7,897 bases of DNA from Clostridia bacterium (GTDB taxonomy: Bacteria > Bacillota > Clostridia > Oscillospirales > CAG-382). Position 1 is the first letter of the stretch; each line of letters opens with the position of its first letter. The position numbers were made by a program, and so were the translations under genes. The notes under the pieces are model-generated. The model had not been told where the DNA came from. It saw only the letters and a program-made list of their open reading frames with translations, and searched no databases. Shown here one piece after another: positions 1 through 6,809 of the stretch. Location of the stretch: the NCBI GenBank assembly GCA_017501055.1, contig JAFVXP010000120.1, positions 1-7,897 of the forward strand, in the 5' to 3' direction.

Positions 1-301
1 AATCGTCGCTTTCAAAGGTCTTTGACCACCGCATCACCGCAGAGAAGGGAACAAAATCTATGTCCGATTTTTTCCTCTCCTCGGCGGTCTTTGCCATATC
101 CTGCTTTGCCGAATGTGCAAAGCTTTCTGCTATCCTCTTATAGAATTTCACAGCGTTGTGATTAAGAGGGTCACGCTCGTTGCATTGAATTTCGGGATAA
201 CGCACGTTGATCTTAATAAGAATATCTCCGTTTGCGTCGAGAATATCCTCTTTGATAGATTTGTCGGTAACAGAAAAACGCTTTTTCTTTGTAAATAACA
301 T
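1..301 (-). CDS. Partial soluble protein, DUF3298/DUF4163 (RsiV-like) type, third gene of the gerA operon
   Basis: An open frame reads from an ATG at 301-299 to the left window edge (100 codons visible, C-terminus missing). It begins MLFTKKKRFSVTDKSIKEDI and continues with an alternating pattern (ILIKINVRYPEI) and then a long amphipathic helix. I see no signal peptide, lipobox or membrane segment, so the visible part appears cytoplasmic. The pattern of a beta strand with 'YPEI', a helix rich in Ala/Lys, then 'FVPFSAVMRW' resembles the start of DUF3298/DUF4163 proteins such as the RsiV extracellular domain; this is recall of a fold pattern, not a search. A weak GGGTGA site lies about 8 nt upstream. 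Only 21 bp separate it from the stop of the preceding membrane-protein gene, so it is most likely cotranscribed with the GerA gene. It occupies the slot where a GerAC lipoprotein normally sits but does not look like one. Confidence 0.75.
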   Translation of the reverse strand, partial: MLFTKKKRFSVTDKSIKEDILDANGDILIKINVRYPEIQCNERDPLNHNAVKFYKRIAESFAHSAKQDMAKTAEERKKSDIDFVPFSAVMRWSKTFESDD

Positions 302-322
302 TAATAGATCACCCAAGATATT

Positions 323-976
323 CTATTCGTTTTTCTGCCGTAAAATTACCGATGCAAAGGCTTTAAGCTCTATTGCAGACATCAAAATCGCCAAAGGAAC
401 GCAAATAAAGCCCAGCTCCGCCTTCGCAACGGGGAATATCAGGAATACCGAAGCAACGGCAACACCCAAAACGCAAGATGAAAAACGTTTTTTCGGTTCT
501 CCGACAGTTAAATGCGAAACTGCACAGCATATCCCAAAGGGACACACGATTGCCGCAAGGCGTTCGAAAAACGAGGGGTTAGAAAAAGGCTCGGAGGGCG
601 GTCTGCCGAACGATACAAAGCAGACGTAGATCGCCATTATCAAGGTTATAAAAAATATCGGCACTGCGGAATAAAACGCCGTGTTTTCCTTGTATGCCGC
701 AATACAGGAAACCACAACGCAAACGGCAATAAAAATAAAAGCACCTATATCGCCCAAAGCCTCCTTGCTCCTCATAAAAAGCGATAAAAACCGCAAAGCG
801 GCGGAAAGCCTGCACACCGAAGAAAGAAAAAACCTTGCTTTACCAAAATCCTTCATCAACGAAAAAAGCGGAAGAAAGATTAAGGGCAGAACCAAAGCAA
901 AGGGTGCGCTTGCGCCCCCGTAGGAAAGTGATACCGCAACGCAGGATATCGGTATAAGCGCACACATGAAAATCAT
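323..976 (-). CDS. Polytopic membrane protein of unknown function, second gene of the gerA operon
   Basis: A 217-residue, very hydrophobic protein. Roughly seven or eight membrane segments can be drawn, near residues 2-20, 23-41, 50-68, 75-95, 98-121, 138-157, 169-188 and 190-210, with short polar loops (for example SFGRPPSEP near 121-129). The start codon overlaps the end of the upstream GerA gene by 4 bp, a classic sign of translational coupling, so the two products are probably made together and may interact in the membrane. In typical gerA operons this slot holds GerAB, an APC-superfamily transporter-like protein of about 360 residues with ten membrane spans. This protein is much shorter, and I do not recognise GerAB motifs in it. 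It could be a highly diverged or reduced GerAB-like subunit, or an unrelated membrane protein. The function is not known. Confidence 0.85.
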   Translation of the reverse strand: MIFMCALIPISCVAVSLSYGGASAPFALVLPLIFLPLFSLMKDFGKARFFLSSVCRLSAALRFLSLFMRSKEALGDIGAFIFIAVCVVVSCIAAYKENTAFYSAVPIFFITLIMAIYVCFVSFGRPPSEPFSNPSFFERLAAIVCPFGICCAVSHLTVGEPKKRFSSCVLGVAVASVFLIFPVAKAELGFICVPLAILMSAIELKAFASVILRQKNE

Positions 977-2385
977 TTTCTTCCTCCCAGATCTTCCCTG
1001 CGTCCCAATGCCTTTTTGGGGAATGTGAAAATAAAATCCTGCAAGCCCTTTTTGTCAAAGGGCGCAAGAGGGAACATATAAGGAGTGCCAAAGCTTTTTT
1101 TACCGCAAAGAAGCAATATAAAAACCGTAAACCCAAGCCCAAGCCCGAATATACCGCAAACCTCCGCAAGCACCAAGGCAACTATCCTTGCAATCACGAT
1201 AACGTACATATATGCAGGCGTTATAAAGGCGCATACCGCCGAAAACGCAACGGTTATGACTCCAACGGAAGAAACTATTCCCGTTTCGACGGCGGTGTTC
1301 CCAAGAATTATAGAGCCGACTATACCCACGGCATCGCCGACGGTTCTCGGCATACGAACGCCGACTTCACGCAGAGTTTCGAATAAAAGCAATATCGCAA
1401 CGATCTCCCAAAAGAAGGAAATGGGGATATCCTTGCGTGATTCTGCAATAAGCCCGAAAAGCTCCTTCGGCATCGTAAAATAATCATAGCTTATCAGCGC
1501 ACATAAAATTGCAGGTGCGAATATTGCGGAAATAAAAGCAGCAAACCGTAAAATCCGGATAAAGGTTGCATAATAGGGGGTGTGAAGATAGTCGTCGGAT
1601 GCCTGAAGTCCCTCGATGAAAAGGAAGGGAAGAGATAGAACAAAAGGGCTTCCGTCAACGATGATAGCGATCCTCCCCGACATCAGCTTTGATGCCAGCT
1701 TGTCCGCCTTTTCTGTGCTGCCGCAGGTTGGAAGGGGAGGCGAAGAGCTTCCCTCCAAAAGCATCGAAATATTTGCGCTGTCGGTTATAACGCTTGCCTT
1801 GATATCGTTGATACGCTTGGAAATATCCTTGACCAGAGCCTCGTCTGCACGTCCCGAAACGTAAGCAAGAATAACCTTCGTCGATGAAACGTCGCCCACA
1901 ATAAAGCTTTTAAATTTCAAATCGGGCGAGCGTATATACCGTCTTAATAACGCCATATTCTTTTCTGCATCCTCAACAAAACCGACCTTCGGGCCTCTTA
2001 AGGTAATATCGCTTGTCGGTTCTTCGATGCTCCTGCTCGGCGCTTCCTGCGCGTTGACAAGAGTGGAGAAGAATCCGTTTTTGATTTCCGTAATTATCAA
2101 AACCTCGCCCTTTGCGATGGAATCGATAGCCATGCTTTCGTTTTCGGGAGTTCTAAGCGACGGCGATTCGATAATCGCTCCGAAATTCCCGTCGAATTCA
2201 TTCATTTCCGTCTTAAGGAGAGGGCGCAAGATCATTTCGGAGATATATGCTCTCGAGGTTATTCCTTTTATAAAGATCAGTGCAAACCTTGCACCGTTTG
2301 CTCCGCTTTCACGGCATATAAGGTCTTCCGACCCCGAAAAAGCGTTGACAACGTTATTTCTAAAATCTTCAAATCTGTTGCTCAT
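973..2385 (-). CDS. GerA-family spore germination protein (GerAA/SpoVAF type)
   Basis: A 470-residue member of the GerA family (PF03323). These proteins sit in the inner spore membrane and form the A subunit of germinant receptors. The N-terminal soluble half (about residues 1-235) contains the family signature starting RGPKVGFVEDAEKN at 130-143, then ALLRRYIRSPDLK at 145-157. The junction motif GRIAIIVDGSPFVL lies at 237-250, followed by EGLQASDDY at 258-266. The C-terminal half carries about five membrane segments, with the family-typical ETLREVGVRMPR at 336-347, GNTAVETGIVS at 362-372 and ITPAYMYV at 388-395. Length is slightly below the usual 480-530 residues but no domain is missing. The start at 2385 is supported by a GAGGA site 5 nt upstream. 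It is the first gene of a minus-strand operon. I saw no convincing sigma-G promoter upstream. Which paralogue it is (GerAA, GerBA, GerKA or SpoVAF) cannot be told from the sequence alone. Confidence 0.95.
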   Translation of the reverse strand: MSNRFEDFRNNVVNAFSGSEDLICRESGANGARFALIFIKGITSRAYISEMILRPLLKTEMNEFDGNFGAIIESPSLRTPENESMAIDSIAKGEVLIITEIKNGFFSTLVNAQEAPSRSIEEPTSDITLRGPKVGFVEDAEKNMALLRRYIRSPDLKFKSFIVGDVSSTKVILAYVSGRADEALVKDISKRINDIKASVITDSANISMLLEGSSSPPLPTCGSTEKADKLASKLMSGRIAIIVDGSPFVLSLPFLFIEGLQASDDYLHTPYYATFIRILRFAAFISAIFAPAILCALISYDYFTMPKELFGLIAESRKDIPISFFWEIVAILLLFETLREVGVRMPRTVGDAVGIVGSIILGNTAVETGIVSSVGVITVAFSAVCAFITPAYMYVIVIARIVALVLAEVCGIFGLGLGFTVFILLLCGKKSFGTPYMFPLAPFDKKGLQDFIFTFPKKALGRREDLGGRK

Positions 2386-2450
2386 CTATTTCCTCGTACA
2401 TAAAAGGTTGATATAATTATTTCCAAAAAGAGCAATATTAAACAAATCTA

Positions 2451-2479
2451 TTGACATAATAATTGAAGTGATATAAAAT
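2451..2479 (+). promoter_or_regulatory. Sigma-A-like promoter for the M23-like/dockerin operon
   Basis: A perfect TTGACA -35 box (2451-2456) is followed by a 17-bp spacer and TAAAAT (2474-2479, one mismatch to TATAAT). An overlapping TATAAA at 2472-2477 would give a 15-bp spacer. It lies 37 bp before the chosen start codon, in the divergent intergenic region with the GerA gene. A housekeeping-type promoter suggests the downstream operon is expressed in vegetative cells rather than only in the forespore or mother cell. Confidence 0.6.
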
Positions 2480-2503
2480 ATATAAGTAAAAATGTCTAAC
2501 CTC

Positions 2504-2509
2504 GGAGGT
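2504..2509 (+). promoter_or_regulatory. Ribosome binding site that fixes the start of the M23-like gene
   Basis: GGAGGT lies 6 nt before the ATG at 2516. An in-frame ATG at 2492 lies upstream of this site and has no comparable Shine-Dalgarno sequence, so the start at 2516 is preferred. An out-of-frame ATG at 2511 is too close to the site to be used. Confidence 0.8.
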
Positions 2510-2515
2510 AATGTT

Positions 2516-4180
2516 ATGTCAAAAACAAAAAGTAACGGCGGCAAGAGTATCCTTGCGGTGATCTTTTGCATACCGCTTGCGTTTATCGTGTATTTTTGGA
2601 TAGCATATTCCTCCCATTCGATAACGCTCGGCACCGTTCAAAAGGTGATTGTTTCCGTGCCCGAGACCACCTTTACCTCGGACTATGCAGACGACGTAGT
2701 GCTTGAAAATAGTGGTGACGTTGATTTTTACGTTGACGTGCTCACAAGCTCACTTTCGATAAATACCCCGATGCGTGACGTTTCAAAAGAAACTCCCGTC
2801 CGCATAATCTGCGACAGAGAGGATAAGGAGATCGAATATAAGCTGTATCCGTCGTTGAACCTTTCGGGCTGTTTGCTCGTAGGCCCCGAGGACAAGCTTT
2901 ACGTTTTGGAAACCGAACGTGCAAAGGCACTTCTTCTCCGTGATGAATTTAACTATCTGTATACGACAAACTTTCTCCCGAACCTCTACGTTGTAAACGG
3001 CAACGAAAAATACGAGGTCTTCCCGAAGGAAGCCGAATGGAAATATAATAAATCCGACGGAAAATCTTATGATTATATTCCTTCAAAGTTCGCAACCGGT
3101 GACGAATCGTACACCATACTCAAGGGCTTTGAAAATGCATTGATGTTCAGCTTCGACGGCAAGAACGAGGCATATCCGCTTTCCGACGTTAATCCCCAAA
3201 TCAAATGTATTTCGGTAAACGGCGCAGAGTTTGAGATAGAAGATCTTTCCGACATATCTCTTGATAACGATACCTATTTTATGGTCGAGCTTACTGCCGA
3301 ATGGAGCGCCATGAACGGTGCTCAATCCTCGGGTACGGCTAAATACAGCTTTGAGCTTTTATATGACGTTCCCGCAAAGGTAGAGCTTTCTAAAAACAAA
3401 TTCTCGATAGGCGACGTTATAACCGTAAATGCAACGAACATCAATAAAGATGAAGTGATCAAGCTTGATACTCTCCTCGACGTTGACGGAATTAATTTCT
3501 CTGTCAATTCCGAGAATAACGGTACGGCATATCTCCCCGTAACCTCGAAAAACGTCCCCGGTGAATACGTTTTGGAATTCACAACAGGTATTGAGACCGT
3601 AACCGAAACGATAGTCATAACCGACCGTGACAACGGCGAATGGACTCCAATTTCGGTCGAAGAGGAACAGTACAATTCGATGCTCTCCAACGAAAAGCTT
3701 GCTGAATTCAGGGGTGTATTGTCGGATATTACCGCAAACCGTCCCGAAAAGAACTATTTTGTTCCTTCCAAGGATAAATTCCGTTCTCCCGTCGGCGATA
3801 AAACGGCGAAATTCATCTTCGGACAATCCGTAACACTCGGTGTTACGGGCGCAGAAAGCGGTTCCGGTAACCAGATCTGCGAAGGCGTTGTTTATAACCT
3901 TTCAAAAGATACTTCCGTTCGCTCGGTTCAGGCGGGCGAGGTCGTATTTAAAGATACCCTTGCTCCTACGGGCAATACCGTTATCGTCTATCACGGCTTT
4001 GGTGTTTACAGCTATTATTACCACCTTGCCAAGGTCTCCGTCGAAGTCGGCGACGTTATAAAAGACGGCGCAACGATAGGTGTTGCAGGTAAGACGGGAT
4101 TTACCAACGGCGAAACGGCACTTCACTATGCGATCAGCATCGACGGTACGTTTGTCGACCCGTTGCGATTCGGTAAATAA
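2516..4180 (+). CDS. Membrane-anchored protein with a degenerate M23/LytM domain
   Basis: A 554-residue protein. Residues 11-33 form one hydrophobic segment after a short Lys-rich N-terminus, so the rest is predicted to lie outside the membrane. A large beta-rich region of unknown family spans about 40-285; an Ig-like beta domain covers about 286-370. The C-terminal M23 (lysostaphin/LytM) fold spans about 421-554, recognisable from the GxVxF, GNTVIVYHGFGVYSYYYHL and VxVGDxIKxGxxIGxxGxTG patterns and the terminal DGTFVDPLRF. Three of five active-site residues are changed. The HxGxD zinc motif reads CEGVV (C455, V459) and the HxH motif reads ALH (A535), leaving only H503 and H537. It is therefore probably not a working peptidase, like other LytM-fold proteins that serve as scaffolds or regulators (B. 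subtilis SpoIIQ, E. coli EnvC). The next gene starts 21 bp downstream, so the two form one operon. Confidence 0.85.
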   Translation: MSKTKSNGGKSILAVIFCIPLAFIVYFWIAYSSHSITLGTVQKVIVSVPETTFTSDYADDVVLENSGDVDFYVDVLTSSLSINTPMRDVSKETPVRIICDREDKEIEYKLYPSLNLSGCLLVGPEDKLYVLETERAKALLLRDEFNYLYTTNFLPNLYVVNGNEKYEVFPKEAEWKYNKSDGKSYDYIPSKFATGDESYTILKGFENALMFSFDGKNEAYPLSDVNPQIKCISVNGAEFEIEDLSDISLDNDTYFMVELTAEWSAMNGAQSSGTAKYSFELLYDVPAKVELSKNKFSIGDVITVNATNINKDEVIKLDTLLDVDGINFSVNSENNGTAYLPVTSKNVPGEYVLEFTTGIETVTETIVITDRDNGEWTPISVEEEQYNSMLSNEKLAEFRGVLSDITANRPEKNYFVPSKDKFRSPVGDKTAKFIFGQSVTLGVTGAESGSGNQICEGVVYNLSKDTSVRSVQAGEVVFKDTLAPTGNTVIVYHGFGVYSYYYHLAKVSVEVGDVIKDGATIGVAGKTGFTNGETALHYAISIDGTFVDPLRFGK

Positions 4181-4201
4181 AAAAACGAAAGGACGATGGA
4201 T

Positions 4202-4927
4202 ATGAAACGTATCATTTCAATGGTTTTGGTGTTTTTAATGCTCTTTGCATTGCTTTCTGTAACCGCCGTTGCCTTGGAATCAGAAGAATTTAAGTTCGTC
4301 CTTTCCGATGACAGTACGTATTATATTCTCAGTGAATATCTCGGCTCTCAAACCGAGATTGTCGTGCCTTCATATTATAAATCCTTGCCTGTTAAGGTTA
4401 TCGGTGAAGCGGCTTTTCAGCATCAGGATGCAATCACGAAAATCGAGCTTCCTGCAACGATAACAAGAATAGAAGCCTATGCTTTCGCTCATTGTTATCT
4501 TCTTACGGATATAAATATCCCGTCTTCGGTTGAATCTATCGGTGCTTCTGCTTTTTCGGATTGTTCTGCTCTTACAGAGATCGCAATACCAAGCTCTGTA
4601 ACAACTGCAGGACTTGACGTTTTCCGCCGTTGCTCTGATGATTTGAATATCTATTGCGAAGCAGAAGAGAAGCCGGAAGGATTCAGCGCATATTGGATTT
4701 CAAGTGCCGCAAATCCCCCGACGGCATATTGGAGCTATTATTCAAGAGGCGACGTTAACGGCAACGGAACGCCGGAGACCGCAGACTATATTCTCGTTCG
4801 CCGTGTTGTTATGGATACCTATTCCTGCAATAAGTCGGAATCTCTCTCCGCCGATATTAATGCCGACGGAACGGTAGATACCTATGACTATATCCTTCTC
4901 AAACGCACCGTTATGGGTAATGAATAA
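4202..4927 (+). CDS. Small secreted BspA-like leucine-rich-repeat protein with C-terminal dockerin
   Basis: A 241-residue protein from the ATG at 4202, chosen because AAAGGA lies 8 nt upstream. The alternative ATG at 4196 is only 2 nt from that site and would add Met-Asp before a normal signal peptide. Residues 1-24 are a signal peptide, with cleavage likely after AVA. Residues about 48-142 carry BspA/LRR_5-type repeats (IEAYAF, INIPSSVESIGASAFSDCSALTEI, IAIPSSV). Residues 183-239 are a dockerin with two F-hand calcium loops: D184, N186, N188, T190, D195 and D218, N220, D222, T224, D229. Each loop is followed by a similar helix (DYILVRRVVM, DYILLKRTVM). Dockerins bind cohesin domains, often on cell-surface or secreted scaffolds. 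No cohesin and no enzyme is seen nearby, and the protein has no catalytic domain. It is second in an operon with the degenerate M23 gene. Confidence 0.92.
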   Translation: MKRIISMVLVFLMLFALLSVTAVALESEEFKFVLSDDSTYYILSEYLGSQTEIVVPSYYKSLPVKVIGEAAFQHQDAITKIELPATITRIEAYAFAHCYLLTDINIPSSVESIGASAFSDCSALTEIAIPSSVTTAGLDVFRRCSDDLNIYCEAEEKPEGFSAYWISSAANPPTAYWSYYSRGDVNGNGTPETADYILVRRVVMDTYSCNKSESLSADINADGTVDTYDYILLKRTVMGNE

Positions 4928-4940
4928 TATAATAAAGATA

Positions 4941-4978
4941 AAAAACACAGCTGTTGCCAACGCAACAGCTGTGTTTTT
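4941..4978. terminator. Strong bidirectional rho-independent terminator
   Basis: Perfect 16-bp inverted repeat: left arm 4941-4956 (A-tract, then CACAGCTGTTG), a 6-nt loop 4957-4962, right arm 4963-4978 ending in a T-tract. The A- and T-rich ends give a U-run on either strand. It lies 13 bp after the stop of the dockerin gene and abuts the stop of the convergent YlmC-like gene, so it can end both transcripts. Confidence 0.93.
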
Positions 4979-5256
4979 TATATCTGCTTATCGTTAATAC
5001 CGCAGTTGACGTGAACAAGAATAGTGTCCTTGCCGATACGTTCAATATCACGCCAGGGGATAGAAATTCGGTTTTTAGAGGAAAGCGAAGCAAGCAATCC
5101 GTTTCCCGGAATACATATTGCGCAGATCTCACCCGAGCAGGAATTGATTTCGAGGTCGCTGATACACCCCAAAACACTGCCGTCACGCAGATTGATAACC
5201 TCTTTGTTCCGCAGCTCCGAAAAAGTCGTCATAACGGGGATCAAAGCAGTATGCAT
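4978..5256 (-). CDS. YlmC/YmxH-family sporulation-associated PRC-barrel protein
   Basis: A 92-residue protein that matches the small PRC-barrel family typified by B. subtilis YlmC and YmxH. It shows FSELRNKEVINLRDGSVLG near the N-terminus, then DLEINSCSGEICAI and PGNG, and IPWRDIERIGKDTILV near the end. Members are linked to sporulation, but their biochemical role is not established. The chosen start at 5256 has a GGCGGT site (one mismatch to GGAGGT) 5 nt upstream and lies inside the end of spoIVA, giving a 16-bp overlap. An ATG at 5232 fits the usual family N-terminus (MTTFSELRNKEV) but has no ribosome binding site; it lies 8 nt after the spoIVA stop and could work by reinitiation. Either way translation is probably coupled to spoIVA. 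The stop codon touches the terminator hairpin. Confidence 0.9.
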   Translation of the reverse strand: MHTALIPVMTTFSELRNKEVINLRDGSVLGCISDLEINSCSGEICAICIPGNGLLASLSSKNRISIPWRDIERIGKDTILVHVNCGINDKQI

Positions 5257-6716
5257 ATAAGACCGCCGCTTCCTTCGTTAATAATTCTCTGTATCGTACC
5301 TGCGATCTTTGCACGTGCATCGTCGGGCATGTGTGCAAGCTTGCTGTTAAGGCCTTCGCTTACAAGCTCGTGAAGCGTTTTTCCAAACATATTCGATTCC
5401 CAAATGCTCTTCGGGTCTTCCTCAAATTCTTTTAATAAGAAGCTTACAAGCTCTTCCGACTGACTTTCCGTTCCGACGATCGGGTTGACCTCGGTTTCAA
5501 TATCCGCCTTCATCATGTGGATGGAGGGCGCACTTGCCTTTAGTTTAACACCGTATCCGCCGGGTTGCTTGACAATTTCGGGTTCTTCAAGAGTGAGGTC
5601 GTCGATAGAAGGCATAACAATGCCGTAACCGTCGTTCATAACGTCATCGATGGCAGAAGCAACCTTGTCGTATTTTTTCTTGATTTCCGAAAGCTCGGTC
5701 ATGATCGTCAAAAGCTCACGTTCGCTTTCAATGTCAAAACCGCTTTTCTCGCCGAGAATGGAATAAAAAATTCTGTCGGGAACTCTGATGTCGATCTTTG
5801 CGCTGCCGCTTCCGAGATCAAGACGCTCGAGCCTTGCGCTGATGTCGCTTTCGTCGGAGAATGCGTCAACCGCATCACGGATCTCCCCTACACGTGCCAA
5901 GTTTGAAACGGTCTTTGCTACGTTTGAATAAATAGTGTTCTTAATATCGTCACTTTCGTCAAGCACGTCAAGCCAGCTTGGGAGCGAGAAGCGAATTTCA
6001 CGCACGGGGAATTCATAAAGCACGCCGCGCAGAATCTCTTTAATGTCGCTGTCGGTCATTTCAAGACAGTTTATCGGCAATACGGGAACGTCATATTCCT
6101 GCTCGAGCGATTCTGCAAGTGCAATAGTCTGCGCACTTCTCGGTGTTGCAGAGTTCAAAACCGTAACAAAGGGCTTATTAAGCGCCTTCAATTCCGAAAT
6201 AACTCTCTTTTCGGTATCGACGTACGATTCTCTGTCGATCTCGCCGATGCTTCCGTCGGTGGTGACGACAATACCGATCGTCGAATGCTCGTCAATAACC
6301 TTCCTCGTGCCCAATTCTGCCGCACGCTCGAAGGGTAGGGGTGTTTCCGACCAAGGTGTCATAACCATTCTCGGCTGTCCGTCTTCAACAAGTCCCATAG
6401 CACCCGGTACTATGTAACCGACGCAATCAATAAGTTTAACTCTGCATTCCGTGCTGTCGTCAAGCGGTATACCGACGGCGTTCTCGGGAATGAATTTCGG
6501 CTCGGTGGTCATAACCGTCCTGCCCGAAGCGGATTGAGGCATTTCGTCCTTGGTACGCTCACGCATGCCTTCTGCTTGGATATTCGGGAGAATAAGGCTT
6601 TCTGTAAACCGTTTTATAAGCGTGGATTTTCCTGTTCTGACAGGACCCACTACGCCAATGTAAATATCACCGCCGGTTCGTGTGGCAATATCGCTGTATA
6701 TTCCTAAATCGGTCAT
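5241..6716 (-). CDS. spoIVA: Stage IV sporulation protein A, spore coat morphogenetic ATPase
   Basis: A 491-residue protein, essentially the same length as B. subtilis SpoIVA (492). SpoIVA is made in the mother cell, polymerises on the forespore surface using ATP hydrolysis, and forms the base layer on which the coat assembles and the cortex depends. The Walker A motif GPVRTGKST is at 24-32 (K30), the paired threonines T70-T71 match the sensor threonines, and D97 in LIDCVGY matches the Walker B aspartate. All of these fall at the B. subtilis positions. The C-terminus ends INEGSGGLICILL, the hydrophobic tail typical of the family, which mediates contact with SpoVM and the membrane in B. subtilis. 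Start: AAGGAGG 7 nt upstream. It is the first gene of a pair with the YlmC-like gene. Mother-cell sigma-E control is expected from the family, but I found no clear sigma-E promoter by eye. Confidence 0.98.
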   Translation of the reverse strand: MTDLGIYSDIATRTGGDIYIGVVGPVRTGKSTLIKRFTESLILPNIQAEGMRERTKDEMPQSASGRTVMTTEPKFIPENAVGIPLDDSTECRVKLIDCVGYIVPGAMGLVEDGQPRMVMTPWSETPLPFERAAELGTRKVIDEHSTIGIVVTTDGSIGEIDRESYVDTEKRVISELKALNKPFVTVLNSATPRSAQTIALAESLEQEYDVPVLPINCLEMTDSDIKEILRGVLYEFPVREIRFSLPSWLDVLDESDDIKNTIYSNVAKTVSNLARVGEIRDAVDAFSDESDISARLERLDLGSGSAKIDIRVPDRIFYSILGEKSGFDIESERELLTIMTELSEIKKKYDKVASAIDDVMNDGYGIVMPSIDDLTLEEPEIVKQPGGYGVKLKASAPSIHMMKADIETEVNPIVGTESQSEELVSFLLKEFEEDPKSIWESNMFGKTLHELVSEGLNSKLAHMPDDARAKIAGTIQRIINEGSGGLICILL

Positions 6717-6759
6717 CTGTGATCCTCCTTGAGTTTTGTTAAAATTCTATTCCGAAAAC

Positions 6760-6770
6760 CTAACGGTTAG
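6760..6770. repeat. Short perfect inverted repeat between spoIVA and pfkA
   Basis: CTAACGGTTAG, two 5-bp arms around a single G, lies 44 bp upstream of the spoIVA start. It is partly nested in a longer imperfect pair (TTCTA at 6745-6749 and TAGAA at 6768-6772). It could be an operator or a leader hairpin for spoIVA, but it is short enough to arise by chance. Confidence 0.25.
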
Positions 6771-6780
6771 AACATAAATA

Positions 6781-6809
6781 TTGACAATAATAAAAAAATG
6801 TGCTATTCA
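6781..6809 (+). promoter_or_regulatory. Possible sigma-A promoter for pfkA
   Basis: A perfect TTGACA (6781-6786) is followed, after a 17-bp spacer, by TATTCA (6804-6809). A TG at 6801-6802 gives an extended -10 (TGCTATTCA). The -10 matches TATAAT poorly on its own, so the call rests on the -35 box, the spacing and the TG. It lies 54 bp before the pfkA start. Confidence 0.45.

Noticed and set aside
207..629. 140-residue plus-strand reading frame
   Set aside because: It lies antisense to the two minus-strand genes of the gerA operon, shows no family pattern and has no good ribosome binding site; it is a shadow frame.
1085..1483. 132-residue plus-strand frame inside the GerA gene
   Set aside because: It is rich in Thr/Ile/Pro with no domain pattern and is fully antisense to strongly recognisable GerA sequence.
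2492..2515. Upstream start for the M23-like protein, adding eight residues
   Set aside because: The GGAGGT ribosome binding site lies inside this stretch and points to the ATG at 2516.
2386..2515. Sigma-G promoter for the gerA operon
   Set aside because: No pair matching the sigma-G -35 and -10 pattern at the right spacing was found on the minus strand; the region is AT-rich and gives many weak partial matches.
3359..3826. 155-residue minus-strand frame inside the M23-like gene
   Set aside because: Antisense to a gene with a promoter, ribosome binding site and recognisable C-terminal domain; no coding signature of its own.
3760..4180. Active lysostaphin-type endopeptidase
   Set aside because: The zinc ligands of HxGxD and the first His of HxH are replaced, so an active-peptidase call is not supported.
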